DNA from: Bryobacterales bacterium
GTDB lineage: Bacteria > Acidobacteriota > Terriglobia > Bryobacterales > Bryobacteraceae
Length of the DNA stretch: 64,000 nucleotides
NCBI GenBank assembly: GCA_020852175.1
Contig: JADZBH010000059.1
Span: 1-64,000, forward strand
Reading direction: 5' to 3'
The translations under genes and the position numbers were made by a program. Positions 25,748 to 35,106 of the stretch are shown piece by piece. The number at the start of each line of letters is the position of its first letter. Position 1 is the first letter of the stretch. The notes beneath the pieces were generated by a model. The model saw only the letters and a program-made list of their open reading frames with translations. It was not told the origin of the DNA and searched no databases.

Positions 25748-26092
25748 CGCGTTCTGGGTGCGGGCCAAAATTCCCGCCGGGCTCGAAGCTTGACCGTCAT
25801 GGGGAGCCACTTCGCGGACTACTCGGGAACGATGGCTCTGTTCCGCGAATTCATCCGCTTACCAGGCTTGACTGCGCCGCTCACCAGGCCTGCCTGCGGG
25901 ACCTTCTCTTGCGCCCGCCCGAGCCATACCCGGCTCGGATTCTGCTTCTAACCGCCAACCTCTTTACTGCCTACTGCACTGATCGGCAACCCGGTTTCGC
26001 TAGTTTAGAACGAAACATCAATGATAACGATTTCCATGCGGTGTGTCAAGACACACCCTGTGTGTCAACCCTCCCTAAATTGTCTCGTGAGC
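25748..26092. other. 345-bp intergenic region upstream of the M23 gene
   Basis: No gene is recognisable here. A short open frame (plus strand, from about 25909) is A/T-rich with no ribosome site and crosses into the neighbouring gene. The region turns notably A/T-rich after about 26010 and carries the overlapping inverted repeats at 26040-26066. It should contain the M23 promoter and the end of the esterase transcript; I could not place a hairpin terminator with a U-tract. Confidence 0.5.
26040..26066. repeat. Overlapping inverted repeats with three GTGTGTC half-sites
   Basis: GGTGTGTC-AA-GACACACC (26040-26057) is an inverted repeat with 8-bp arms and a 2-base centre. Its right arm pairs again with GTGTGTC at 26060-26066 after CCT. 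The alternate pairings could act as an operator with one and a half sites or as two mutually exclusive hairpins. It is about 295 bases upstream of the M23 gene and 27 bases beyond the esterase stop. Confidence 0.5.
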
Positions 26093-27991
26093 CTATTGAG
26101 GAAATTTTTGTAAAGTATTGATGTCAAAATCTTTATACAATCCAAAAACGAAAAGTTCCGGTACCTCCAGGTACCGTGCCGGCTTCTCCAAAACCTCGCC
26201 GAGGCTGGCCATCCCCTGCCGCGATTTCAACTCATGAAAGAGGCCGTTTTCTAACGCATGCGCGGTGAGCCCGATCATCTGGCTCCGCGGTCCCTGTGTG
26301 GACAAATTCACCGTCCTGACACCGAAGCGTGTCTTTATCCAGCGGGCCAGCGCCGCCACCTGGGCCGCCTGCACGGCCAACGGGCGCTCGCCCATCATGT
26401 AGAAGAAACGTGCGTACAACCCCGCTCCGGTATTGCCATCGCGGGAGGGCGCCTCGTCACCCATCAGCATCGGGTCCATCACAAAAACCGTTTCGCCCGC
26501 GTTCAAGCGGTCGCTGGCCTCGGAGGCCGCGGCCTTTTTGCCCCCATCGGCCAGAAGAATCGTCGCGGTTCTGGCTGGCGGGCGCTCATAAGCTGACAAC
26601 CGCACGGCCGTCGCCGAAAGACCATTCGTGTAATCCACCCGGTAGCCCTCGCTCTCGACGCCTTTCGACAGGTTGCCGCGCAACGCCCAGGCATGCCGCA
26701 CCTCGGCCGGTTGATAGCGGAGCAACCGCAGTAGATCCTGGCGCGTGCCGCGCCGCTCTCCCAGTTTCGACGCCGTCACGCGCGCCAACCCGAGAATCGA
26801 CAGGTTGTCCGCGGGCAGCCCCACGGCCAGTTCCGCCGCTGTCCGGATCTCGCCCTCCATGCTGCTTTCGGCCTCGGGCGGCTTCACGCCGAACGCCTGC
26901 CCAAAGAAGCGGTAGGAGGCCATGCGGTTGTCCCACTCGTAGTTGTGGTCGCCCGGATCGCGGTTTTCGTGCCACTGGAAGAGGTTTTCCTTCCCGTAGG
27001 CGCGGTAGAACGGCAGAATGGCGTCGTAGATGTGCGGCTTCACCAGCGGGGCGCGGAAACAGCAGTCATCCTCGGCGTTGCCGGCGATCAGCGCCGGACG
27101 GGGGGCGAGCATGGCGGTGAAGTGCGTGTACTCCTGGCCGGCCAGCAGGTCGGTGGCCGACTGTTCGTGGTCGCCCATGTCGGCCGTTCGCTCCAGTTTG
27201 GAGATCATCGCCGAATAGCCCGCCACGGGCATCGCCGCCGCCACGCGTTCATCGAGCGAACTAAGGATGATGGTCTGCCAGCCGCCGCCGCTCAAGCCTG
27301 TCACGCCGATCCGCGCCCGGTCCACCTGGGTGTGCTCCCACAGAATGTCGACGCCTTTGCGCATGGCCAGGTAGAAGATGCCCAGCCCGTTCATCCCCAC
27401 CAGATCCAGGTGCGCGCCGTTGTAGTGTGAGTTTCCGTCGCCTGTCAGTTCACCGAAGGCGAGCCACTCCAGGTTCAGCGCATAAATGCCCATGCGGGCG
27501 TTCTGAATGCAGCGCTTCTGCTTATAATCGGCGGCCTTTCCGATGGGTCCGACGTGGCCGTTCACATTCAGGAGGGCCGGTGCGCGGCCCTGCGCATTCA
27601 CGGCCGGCCTGTCCGGTTCGTAGAGCAGCGCCGCGCCCCAGAAGCCTGGTACGATTTCGTAGCGCAGCTTGCGGATGCGGTATCCGGCGCCCTGGATCAC
27701 GCCGCGCTCTTCCAACTTGAGCGGCGCTTTCACCCACTCCTCGGGCCAGCCCTTGTACACGACATCGCGCAGGACCTTCTCCCGGATGCGTTTCTGTCCG
27801 GCATCCCAGGCGGCTCCGGAAGCAGGCGCGGCCAGCGCGGGGATCCTCGGAAAGAAATACTGCCGGATCTCGCGTGCCGCCTGTTCGGCGCTGGTCAGGG
27901 GCGGCTCCACGAGCTGGTAAATCTGGCTGGGTTTGGATTGCGTCCAGGCGCAGGCGGCTGCCGCGAGAAGGAGAACGAGCGGGCGGATCAT
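26093..27991 (-). CDS. Secreted alpha/beta hydrolase resembling acetyl-xylan esterases
   Basis: The 632-residue protein has a signal peptide (MIRPLVLLLAAAACAWTQ) and an alpha/beta-hydrolase core. The nucleophile elbow is GVTGLSGGGWQT. An upstream strand has PALLNVNGHVGP, and ARMGIYALNLEWLAFGE resembles the acetyl-xylan-esterase-like (AXE1/DUF-type) group. PALIAGNAEDDCCF and GDHNYEWDN are in places suited to the acid and histidine. Members remove acetyl or other esters from plant polysaccharides outside the cell. The last ~130 residues are an unassigned extension. TACAAT 7 bases before the ATG suggests its own leaderless start. Confidence 0.72.
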   Translation of the reverse strand: MIRPLVLLLAAAACAWTQSKPSQIYQLVEPPLTSAEQAAREIRQYFFPRIPALAAPASGAAWDAGQKRIREKVLRDVVYKGWPEEWVKAPLKLEERGVIQGAGYRIRKLRYEIVPGFWGAALLYEPDRPAVNAQGRAPALLNVNGHVGPIGKAADYKQKRCIQNARMGIYALNLEWLAFGELTGDGNSHYNGAHLDLVGMNGLGIFYLAMRKGVDILWEHTQVDRARIGVTGLSGGGWQTIILSSLDERVAAAMPVAGYSAMISKLERTADMGDHEQSATDLLAGQEYTHFTAMLAPRPALIAGNAEDDCCFRAPLVKPHIYDAILPFYRAYGKENLFQWHENRDPGDHNYEWDNRMASYRFFGQAFGVKPPEAESSMEGEIRTAAELAVGLPADNLSILGLARVTASKLGERRGTRQDLLRLLRYQPAEVRHAWALRGNLSKGVESEGYRVDYTNGLSATAVRLSAYERPPARTATILLADGGKKAAASEASDRLNAGETVFVMDPMLMGDEAPSRDGNTGAGLYARFFYMMGERPLAVQAAQVAALARWIKTRFGVRTVNLSTQGPRSQMIGLTAHALENGLFHELKSRQGMASLGEVLEKPARYLEVPELFVFGLYKDFDINTLQKFPQ

Positions 27992-27998
27992 CCTCGCG

Positions 27999-28004
27999 AT
28001 TGTA
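27999..28004 (-). promoter_or_regulatory. TACAAT -10 element before the esterase gene
   Basis: On the minus strand TACAAT (5 of 6 to TATAAT) ends 7 bases before the ATG at 27991, in the 46-base gap after mtnA. A transcript starting the usual 6-8 bases downstream would begin at the start codon, so translation would be leaderless. Confidence 0.5.
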
Positions 28005-28037
28005 CCTCCGCCTCCGGGCTTCCGCCGGCCGCCGGAA

Positions 28038-29059
<1,022 letters not shown>

Positions 29060-29066
<7 letters not shown>

Positions 29067-29845
29067 GGGTTGAGGGTGTATCCTCCCTGAATCAAGAATG
29101 CGCTGAAGAAGGTCAAATTGTAGGTGGCGTGCATGCCCGCGGCAGCCGCCGTCGATCGTGTCCACAGCCGGGCCAGGCCGAAGCACACGCCCGCGGCGCC
29201 CACCAGCACGACGTGCACCCAGGACCAGCTATATTGCGGCCCGTGCAGCAGCGCGAACGGCAGCGCCGCCAGCACGACGGCCGCGGCGTTGCCGAACGAC
29301 CGGGCCAGCAAAGGCAGCAGAAAGCCGCGGAAGGCCAGCTCCTCGCACAGCGGCCCCATGGTGGTGGCGAAGACGCCCATGGCGAATACGCTGCCCCGGT
29401 CGCGCAGCAGTTCGTTCATGGGGGTCGGCGTTTCCGGGGCGCGCAGCATCACGCCGAGAATCGCCATGCCCAGTGCCACCGCCGGGCCCAGCATGAAGCT
29501 GAGCGCCATGCCGCGCTTGGAGGAACTCCACGACAACGACGTCCAGAACGGCCGCCCGTAGCGTACTTTCAGGATCAGATAGAGCGCGGTGAACCACAGC
29601 GCGTAACCGGTGAACTGGCCAAGCAACAAGGGCAGGGCGCGCCCGGAGGACGCCGGCAGCACCGAGGGCAGTACGGCCACCACCAGCAGGCTCACCAGAG
29701 CACAGGGCAGGGCTGCGCCGACGAACAATGCCAGATCGTCGTAGCCCCAAAACGGGTAACGCGCATCGTCCGGGAAAGGGGCTTCGTGTTCCGGTCCGGG
29801 CTCCGGCCTCTGTTCGGGCAGCGCCGCCCGGCTCCAGTCGCTCAT
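29060..29845 (-). CDS. CPBP-family intramembrane metalloprotease (CAAX protease-like)
   Basis: The 261-residue protein has about seven hydrophobic segments and the CPBP motifs: [20 protein letters not shown] (EExxxR), [11 protein letters not shown] and HATYNLTFF. These supply the glutamates and histidines of the active site within the membrane. In bacteria such proteins handle bacteriocin immunity or membrane-protein processing; the substrate here is unknown. It overlaps mtnA by 7 bases and the upstream gene by 4 bases (ATGA). Confidence 0.87.
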
Positions 29846-30831
29846 GGCGCCGCCTCGCCAACGGGGCCGCGTAGGGAGGCGCGTTCCATCAGCAGCGCCG
29901 CCAGCAGCGGCAGCATGATCTCGTGGTGGCCGGTGATGGAATAGCCCTTGCCGCCTGCCTGCGCGTGCGGCCTGTCCACCACGTTCACTTTGGGACGGTA
30001 GTGTTGCAGGAAGTCGAAGTTCGCCGTGGTGAAGTTCCGTACCGTGTGGCCCAGGTTTCGCACGGTGGAAAGGGCCTTCAGAAAGGTTTCCGGCATCACC
30101 ACGGCCGAACCGAGGTTCACATACACGCCGCCGCCATCCAACCCGCGCACCAGCGTGCAGAACAGGCGGAAGTCGTGGTGCGTGGCAGCTCCCATCGCCG
30201 CCGCGTCCACATGCGGGTGCGTATGCGGCGTGTCGGTGCCCACGGCGATGTGGACGGTAACCGGAAGGGCCGCTTCATGAGCGCCGCACAGCAGGCTCGA
30301 CGCGGCGAATTCGCCGTTGGCCAGCCGGGACGCCCGCCGCGCCAGCGCCTCGCCCGCGCCAATCCCTTCGCGGGCGGCCTCGCGCAGCGCTTCGTTGAAT
30401 TCGTGGCCGGTCTCTTCGGCCGAACCGAAGCTGCCGTCGGGCAGCACGGCCTCCACGTCCTCGCTCGTGTAACCGGCCATGGCTATCTCGATATCGTGAA
30501 TCGCCGCGGCGCCATTCATCGAAAACGACGTGGCGTAGCCGGCCCGCGCCAGATCGAGCAGCACCGGCGCCAGCCCGCACTTGATCACGTGGCCCCCAAG
30601 GCCCCACAGTACCGGTTTGCCCGCCGCGCGTGCTCCGTGGATGGCATCCACCACCGCCCGCAGCGAATCGGCCGCCAGCAGCCGGGGCAGGGAATCCAGC
30701 CACTCGCCCAACCCCATGCCCGCGCGGGGCGGCGCGGCAAACAGGCCCGTGTGCACCTTGCCCCCGCGTCCGAACAGGGACACCGTCTTCAATCCCGACA
30801 GATCCGCGGGCTTCACGCCGTACCGGCTCAC
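29842..30831 (-). CDS. Conserved bacterial protein of unknown function (GGHVIKCG / [12 protein letters not shown] family)
   Basis: The 329-residue cytoplasmic protein has strongly motif-like blocks: [20 protein letters not shown], then [60 protein letters not shown] and [12 protein letters not shown]. The glycine-rich loop followed by NGAAxIHDxE and paired histidines looks like an enzyme with a nucleotide- or metal-binding pocket. I recall it as an uncharacterised bacterial family with some resemblance to deoxyhypusine-synthase-like folds but cannot verify this. It is joined by 4-base ATGA overlaps to uvrA and to the CPBP gene. Confidence 0.75.
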   Translation of the reverse strand: MSRYGVKPADLSGLKTVSLFGRGGKVHTGLFAAPPRAGMGLGEWLDSLPRLLAADSLRAVVDAIHGARAAGKPVLWGLGGHVIKCGLAPVLLDLARAGYATSFSMNGAAAIHDIEIAMAGYTSEDVEAVLPDGSFGSAEETGHEFNEALREAAREGIGAGEALARRASRLANGEFAASSLLCGAHEAALPVTVHIAVGTDTPHTHPHVDAAAMGAATHHDFRLFCTLVRGLDGGGVYVNLGSAVVMPETFLKALSTVRNLGHTVRNFTTANFDFLQHYRPKVNVVDRPHAQAGGKGYSITGHHEIMLPLLAALLMERASLRGPVGEAAP

Positions 30832-33605
30832 GCGGGCTTCCTTCCCAGCACCCGCTCCAACGCGCGTCCCGTGTGGCTGCGCCGGTTGCGCCCCACCTGC
30901 TCCGGTGTGCCCGCCACCACGATCTGTCCGCCTCCTTCGCCGCCCTCTGGTCCGAGGTCGATCACCCAGTCCGCCGTCTTGATCACGTCCAGGTGGTGTT
31001 CGATCACCACCACGGTGTTGCCCAGTTCCACCAGCCTTTGTAACACGTCCAGCAGCCGGTTCACATCCTCGAAGTGCAGCCCCGTGGTTGGTTCGTCGAG
31101 AATGTAGAACGTCTTTCCCGTCTGCCGCCGGCTCAGTTCGCGCGCCAGCTTGATCCGTTGCGCCTCGCCGCCGGACAGCGTCGTCGAGGACTGGCCCAGG
31201 TGCAGGTAACCCAGGCCCACGTCGTGCAGCGTCTCCAGCTTTGCTTTAATGGCCGGGAAGTTTTCCAGCAGCGGAAGCGCGTCTTCCACCGTTGTTTCCA
31301 GCAGGTCGGCGATGGACAGGTTCTTGAACTTCACCTGCAGCGTCTCGTGATTGTAGCGCCGCCCGCGGCACAGATCGCACATCACGAACACGTCTGGCAG
31401 GAAGTTCATCTCGATGCGCTTCATCCCATCGCCCTGGCACGCCTCGCAGCGACCGCCCTTGACGTTGAAGCTGAACCGTCCCGGCTTGTAGCCCCGCTCG
31501 CGCGCCTCGGGCAGCATCGCGTACAGATCGCGAATCGGACCGAACACGCCGGTGTAGGTGGCCGGGTTGGACCGGGGCGTCCGTCCGATGGGCGTCTGGT
31601 CGATCTCGATCACCTTGTCCACCAGATTCATGCCGGTAATTTTCGCGTGCGCGCCCGGCGCGCGGCGAGAGCCGTAAATTTCGGCAGACAGCGCACGGTA
31701 CAGAATGTCGTTCACCAGCGTCGATTTTCCGCTGCCCGACACGCCCGTTACGGCGATCAGCATACCCAGCGGAAACTCCACGTCGATGTTTTTCAGATTA
31801 TGCTCGGTGGCGCCCTTCACCACGATTTTCTCTCCGCCGCCGTGGCGCCGGAAAGCGGGCGTGGGAATGCTCCGGCGTCCGGCCATGTACTGTCCGGTGA
31901 GCGAAGCCTTGCACTTGCGAATCACCTCGGGCGTGCCCGCGGCCACCAGTTCGCCGCCCAGCCGGCCCGCCCCAGGTCCCAGGTCCACCACATAATCGGC
32001 GCGCGCGATGGTGTCCTCGTCGTGCTCCACCACCAGCACCGTGTTGCCCAAATCGCGCAACTCGCCCAGCGTCTCCAGCAACCGTTCGTTGTCGCGCGGG
32101 TGGAGTCCGATCGACGGCTCGTCCAGCACATACAGCACGCCGCGCAGCTTCGTGCCGATCTGCGTCGCCAGACGGATCCGCTGCGACTCCCCCCCCGACA
32201 GCGTCGCCGCCGAGCGTTGCAGGCTCAGGTAATCCAGGCCCACGGCGCACAGGAACTGCAGGCGGTCGCGAATCTCCTCGACAATGCGCGAGGCAATCGC
32301 CGCCTCCCGTTCCTCCAGTTTCCACCCGCGCACCACCTCCAACGCCCCGGACAGACCCAACGACGTGAACTGGCCAATCGAAACGCCTTTCACCCGCACC
32401 GCCAGGTGGCCCCGTTTCAGCCGCGCCCCGCCGCAGGTTTCGCACGCCGCCGCCGACATGTACTGAATCAGGTGCTCGCGGTAGGCATCGCCCGTCTCGT
32501 CGAAGGTCTCCTGCAAGATGCCGAGAACCCCCGGGAAGGTCCCCGAGCCCTCCAGCAGCAGCTTCTGCGACTTCGCCGTCAGCTCATCGAACGGCGTCTC
32601 GATCTTGATCCTGTTCTTGCGCGCGAACTCGCTTACGCGGTGGATCATTCCCGACGACGAGCCGCCCGGTCCCAACCCGCCTTCCAACAACGGACGCCCG
32701 GCATCGACAATCACCTTGTCCCCATCGAACGCCCAGCGGCTGCCCAGCCCGTTGCAGCTTTCGCAGGCGCCGTAGGGCGAGTTGAACGAAAACGAGCGCG
32801 GCTCCAGCTTCGGAATGCTCGCCCCGCACTCCGGACAGGCCAGCTTCTGCGAGAACATGTGCTCCTGCTTGCTCTCGCCGCCCGCGCCTCCCACCACGCA
32901 CACCGTCACCAGGCCGTCGGCCAGTTTCGTCGCCGTCTCGATGGACGCCTCCAGCCGCTGCTCCACGCCGGACTTGATCAGCAGCCGGTCGACGACGATT
33001 TCAATCGTGTGATTGCGCCGCTTGTCGAGGTTGATCTCCTCGTCCAGGCCGCGCAGTTCACCGTCGATGCGCGCCCGTACGAACCCCTGCCGCCCCAGTT
33101 TTTCCAGCTCCTTCTTGTACTCGCCCTTGCGGCCCCGCACGATCGGAGCCAGAATCATGATCCGTTCGTTTTGCCGCCCGGCCAGTATCTGTTCCACGAT
33201 CTGGCCCGTCTTGCGCGGCACGATTTCCAGTTCGCAATCCGGGCAATGAGGCACGCCAATCGAGGCGTACAACAGGCGCAGGTAGTCGTAAATCTCCGTG
33301 ATTGTCCCCACCGTCGAGCGCGGACTCCGGTTGGTTGTCTTTTGCTCGATGGAGATCGCCGGGCTTAATCCGTCGATCGAATCCACCTCGGGCCGCTCCA
33401 TCTGGTCCAGAAACTGCCGCGCGTAGGGCGACAGCGTCTCCACGTAGCGGCGCTGCCCCTCGGCGTAAATCGTGTCGAAGGCGAGCGACGACTTTCCCGA
33501 GCCGCTCAGGCCGGTGATCACCGTCAGGGAGTTCCGCGGAATCTCGACGTCGATGTTTTTCAGATTGTGTTGCCGTGCCCCGTGCACGGTGATGCGTTTG
33601 AGCAT
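30828..33605 (-). CDS. uvrA: Excinuclease ABC subunit UvrA
   Basis: The 925-residue protein is full length for UvrA, the damage-recognition ATPase of nucleotide excision repair. Two ABC modules are present: Walker [15 protein letters not shown] and [14 protein letters not shown], signatures [12 protein letters not shown] and [12 protein letters not shown], and Walker B regions VLDEPS and [10 protein letters not shown]. Both zinc modules have all four cysteines (CPECG...CESC and CEAC...CDLC). It leads an overlapping operon with the uncharacterised gene at 29842, the CPBP protease and mtnA. It is divergent from bfr. Confidence 0.97.
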   Translation of the reverse strand: MLKRITVHGARQHNLKNIDVEIPRNSLTVITGLSGSGKSSLAFDTIYAEGQRRYVETLSPYARQFLDQMERPEVDSIDGLSPAISIEQKTTNRSPRSTVGTITEIYDYLRLLYASIGVPHCPDCELEIVPRKTGQIVEQILAGRQNERIMILAPIVRGRKGEYKKELEKLGRQGFVRARIDGELRGLDEEINLDKRRNHTIEIVVDRLLIKSGVEQRLEASIETATKLADGLVTVCVVGGAGGESKQEHMFSQKLACPECGASIPKLEPRSFSFNSPYGACESCNGLGSRWAFDGDKVIVDAGRPLLEGGLGPGGSSSGMIHRVSEFARKNRIKIETPFDELTAKSQKLLLEGSGTFPGVLGILQETFDETGDAYREHLIQYMSAAACETCGGARLKRGHLAVRVKGVSIGQFTSLGLSGALEVVRGWKLEEREAAIASRIVEEIRDRLQFLCAVGLDYLSLQRSAATLSGGESQRIRLATQIGTKLRGVLYVLDEPSIGLHPRDNERLLETLGELRDLGNTVLVVEHDEDTIARADYVVDLGPGAGRLGGELVAAGTPEVIRKCKASLTGQYMAGRRSIPTPAFRRHGGGEKIVVKGATEHNLKNIDVEFPLGMLIAVTGVSGSGKSTLVNDILYRALSAEIYGSRRAPGAHAKITGMNLVDKVIEIDQTPIGRTPRSNPATYTGVFGPIRDLYAMLPEARERGYKPGRFSFNVKGGRCEACQGDGMKRIEMNFLPDVFVMCDLCRGRRYNHETLQVKFKNLSIADLLETTVEDALPLLENFPAIKAKLETLHDVGLGYLHLGQSSTTLSGGEAQRIKLARELSRRQTGKTFYILDEPTTGLHFEDVNRLLDVLQRLVELGNTVVVIEHHLDVIKTADWVIDLGPEGGEGGGQIVVAGTPEQVGRNRRSHTGRALERVLGRKPA

Positions 33606-33677
33606 GTGGCGGACGTGAGGCGAATCCCTTATTATCCCACGCCGCGCTGGGCCGCCGGATCCCCATTTCCCGCGTGC

Positions 33678-33683
33678 TACACT
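33678..33683 (+). promoter_or_regulatory. Extended -10 (TGC-TACACT) before bfr
   Basis: TACACT, preceded by TGC in an extended -10 arrangement, ends 9 bases before the bfr ATG at 33693. No Shine-Dalgarno is present in CGAATCGTC, which suggests a leaderless or nearly leaderless message. No Fur-box-like palindrome was seen. Confidence 0.45.
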
Positions 33684-33692
33684 CGAATCGTC

Positions 33693-34175
33693 ATGAAGGG
33701 CAATCCGCAGGTTCTTGCTTATTTACAGGAAGTTCTCAAGGCCGAACTGACGGCCATCAACCAGTACTTCCTTCACGCCGAGATGCTGAATAACTGGGGT
33801 TATCAGCGGCTGTACAAACACACCCGCAAGGAATCGATCGAAGAGATGGTGCACGCCGAAAAGGTGCTGGAGCGCATGCTCTATCTCGACGGCGCTCCCA
33901 ACATGAGCGAGCTGTTCACGCTGCGCATCGGACAAAGCGTGAAGGAGCAGTTCGTGAACGACCTTGCCCTGGAAATGGAAGCCGTGCCGCGCCTGAACAA
34001 AGCCATCGCGGCGGCCATCGAGGCCGGCGACAACGGTTCGCGCGAGTTGTTCGCCGAAATTCTGGTGGACGAGGAAGAGCACATCGACTGGCTGGAAGCC
34101 CAGCTTCACATGATCGAGGAGATGGGCATCCAGAACTACCTTTCCAGCCAGATGCACGAAGAGGACGGCAAATAG
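33693..34175 (+). CDS. bfr: Bacterioferritin
   Basis: The 160-residue protein has the length and four-helix pattern of Bfr, the 24-subunit iron-storage shell. All ferroxidase ligands fall at the family positions: Glu18, Glu51, His54, Glu94, Glu127 and His130. Met52, the haem ligand between subunits, is also present ([11 protein letters not shown]), so it should bind haem and oxidise iron. ATG 33693 is chosen because it reproduces this numbering; the longer frame from 33567 overlaps uvrA. No bacterioferritin-associated ferredoxin is adjacent. Confidence 0.96.
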   Translation: MKGNPQVLAYLQEVLKAELTAINQYFLHAEMLNNWGYQRLYKHTRKESIEEMVHAEKVLERMLYLDGAPNMSELFTLRIGQSVKEQFVNDLALEMEAVPRLNKAIAAAIEAGDNGSRELFAEILVDEEEHIDWLEAQLHMIEEMGIQNYLSSQMHEEDGK

Positions 34176-34191
34176 CCGGCGCCCGTCTTCG

Positions 34192-35079
34192 TCAATTTCT
34201 GGCCATCCAGCGTTCCAACTCCGGCAGCGCGGCTTCGGCCGCCTGCCGGCCCGCTTGGATCATCCGGTCCGTCTCGTCGAACGAGTCCCATCCGAACGTG
34301 TTGATCTTCGGCGTGATCACCAGGTCCGCCGAGGGCCTCCAGGTGGGTCCCGTCCGCGCCTGCAAAATCTGAAAGCTGCGGTTGATGACTTGCGCCAGGT
34401 TCGACGGATCGCCGGGCGTCTCATCCATGTCGAGCGAGACGGCCAACACGCGCGCCGGCGCCAGCTTTTTCGCCGACGGCGCCGGTACGTCCTCGGCCAT
34501 TCCGCCGTCCACCAGGAACCGCCCGTCAATTTCCATGGGCTGGAACAGGCCCGGATAGGCGCAACTGGCGCGCACGGCCGGCACTACGTCGCCGCGGCCT
34601 GAAAACAGCACCGGCTCGCCCGTCTTCAAATCGCAGGCCACCACGCCCAGCGGCACTCGCATCTCCTCGAACCGGTGCACCGCCAGCAGACGGCGCAGAA
34701 ACCCATCCATGCGGCGGCTCGACATCAGCCCCATTTTCGACAGCGTCCACCCGGCCACGTCCTTGAACTTCATCCGCCGCGCCATCTCTTCCAGCTTGTA
34801 GAGCGGCGTGCCGCTGGCATACGCCGCCGCCATCATCGAACCAGAACTCACGCCCGTGATCGCGGCCAGCGGAATGCGCCGTTCCTCCAATACCTGCAAG
34901 ACGCCCAGGTGGGCGATGCCGCGCGCGAAGCCGCCGCCCAGCGCCAGGGCGACCTTTGCGCCGCGGTAGCCGTCGACGCTCCCATACAGGAAGCGCCACA
35001 GGCTTGCATGCCCCCGTTCGCGCGCCAGTGCGTCGCCCCCGCCCGGCGATTCACCCCTCAATTCGTCTGATCCGGCCAT
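34192..35079 (-). CDS. Patatin-like phospholipase (RssA-type)
   Basis: The 295-residue protein has the patatin fold. The oxyanion loop is ALGGGFARGIAHLGVLQVL, the nucleophile is in ITGVSSGSMMAAAYAS (GxSxG), and the second dyad residue is in FLVDGGMAEDVP. Such serine/aspartate hydrolases cleave acyl chains from lipids; the RssA/YlbK subgroup is cytoplasmic and poorly understood. It has no signal peptide. It is convergent with bfr (16-base gap) and divergent from the PIG-L deacetylase gene (27 bases). Confidence 0.88.
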   Translation of the reverse strand: MAGSDELRGESPGGGDALARERGHASLWRFLYGSVDGYRGAKVALALGGGFARGIAHLGVLQVLEERRIPLAAITGVSSGSMMAAAYASGTPLYKLEEMARRMKFKDVAGWTLSKMGLMSSRRMDGFLRRLLAVHRFEEMRVPLGVVACDLKTGEPVLFSGRGDVVPAVRASCAYPGLFQPMEIDGRFLVDGGMAEDVPAPSAKKLAPARVLAVSLDMDETPGDPSNLAQVINRSFQILQARTGPTWRPSADLVITPKINTFGWDSFDETDRMIQAGRQAAEAALPELERWMARN

Positions 35080-35086
35080 CCTTGGC

Positions 35087-35092
35087 AATCTA
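35087..35092 (-). promoter_or_regulatory. TAGATT -10-like element before the patatin gene
   Basis: On the minus strand TAGATT ends 7 bases before the ATG at 35079. It is interleaved with the plus-strand TACACT at 35094-35099 in a 27-base divergent gap, so both genes seem to start transcription from back-to-back -10 elements. Confidence 0.4.
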
Positions 35093-35093
35093 C

Positions 35094-35099
35094 TACACT
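35094..35099 (+). promoter_or_regulatory. TACACT -10-like element before the PIG-L gene
   Basis: TACACT ends 7 bases before the ATG at 35107. The remaining bases (GAGGTCT) contain a GAGG that is very close to the start codon. A transcript beginning at the normal distance would leave no room for a ribosome site. Confidence 0.45.
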
Positions 35100-35106
35100 G
35101 AGGTCT

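Noticed and set aside
25909-26121. 70-codon plus-strand frame in the A/T-rich gap
   Set aside because: No ribosome site; it covers the inverted repeats and runs into the 3' end of the esterase gene on the other strand.
31074-33368. 764-codon open frame antisense to uvrA
   Set aside because: uvrA is full length with all motifs on the minus strand; the antisense product is Arg/Gln/His-rich with no family resemblance.
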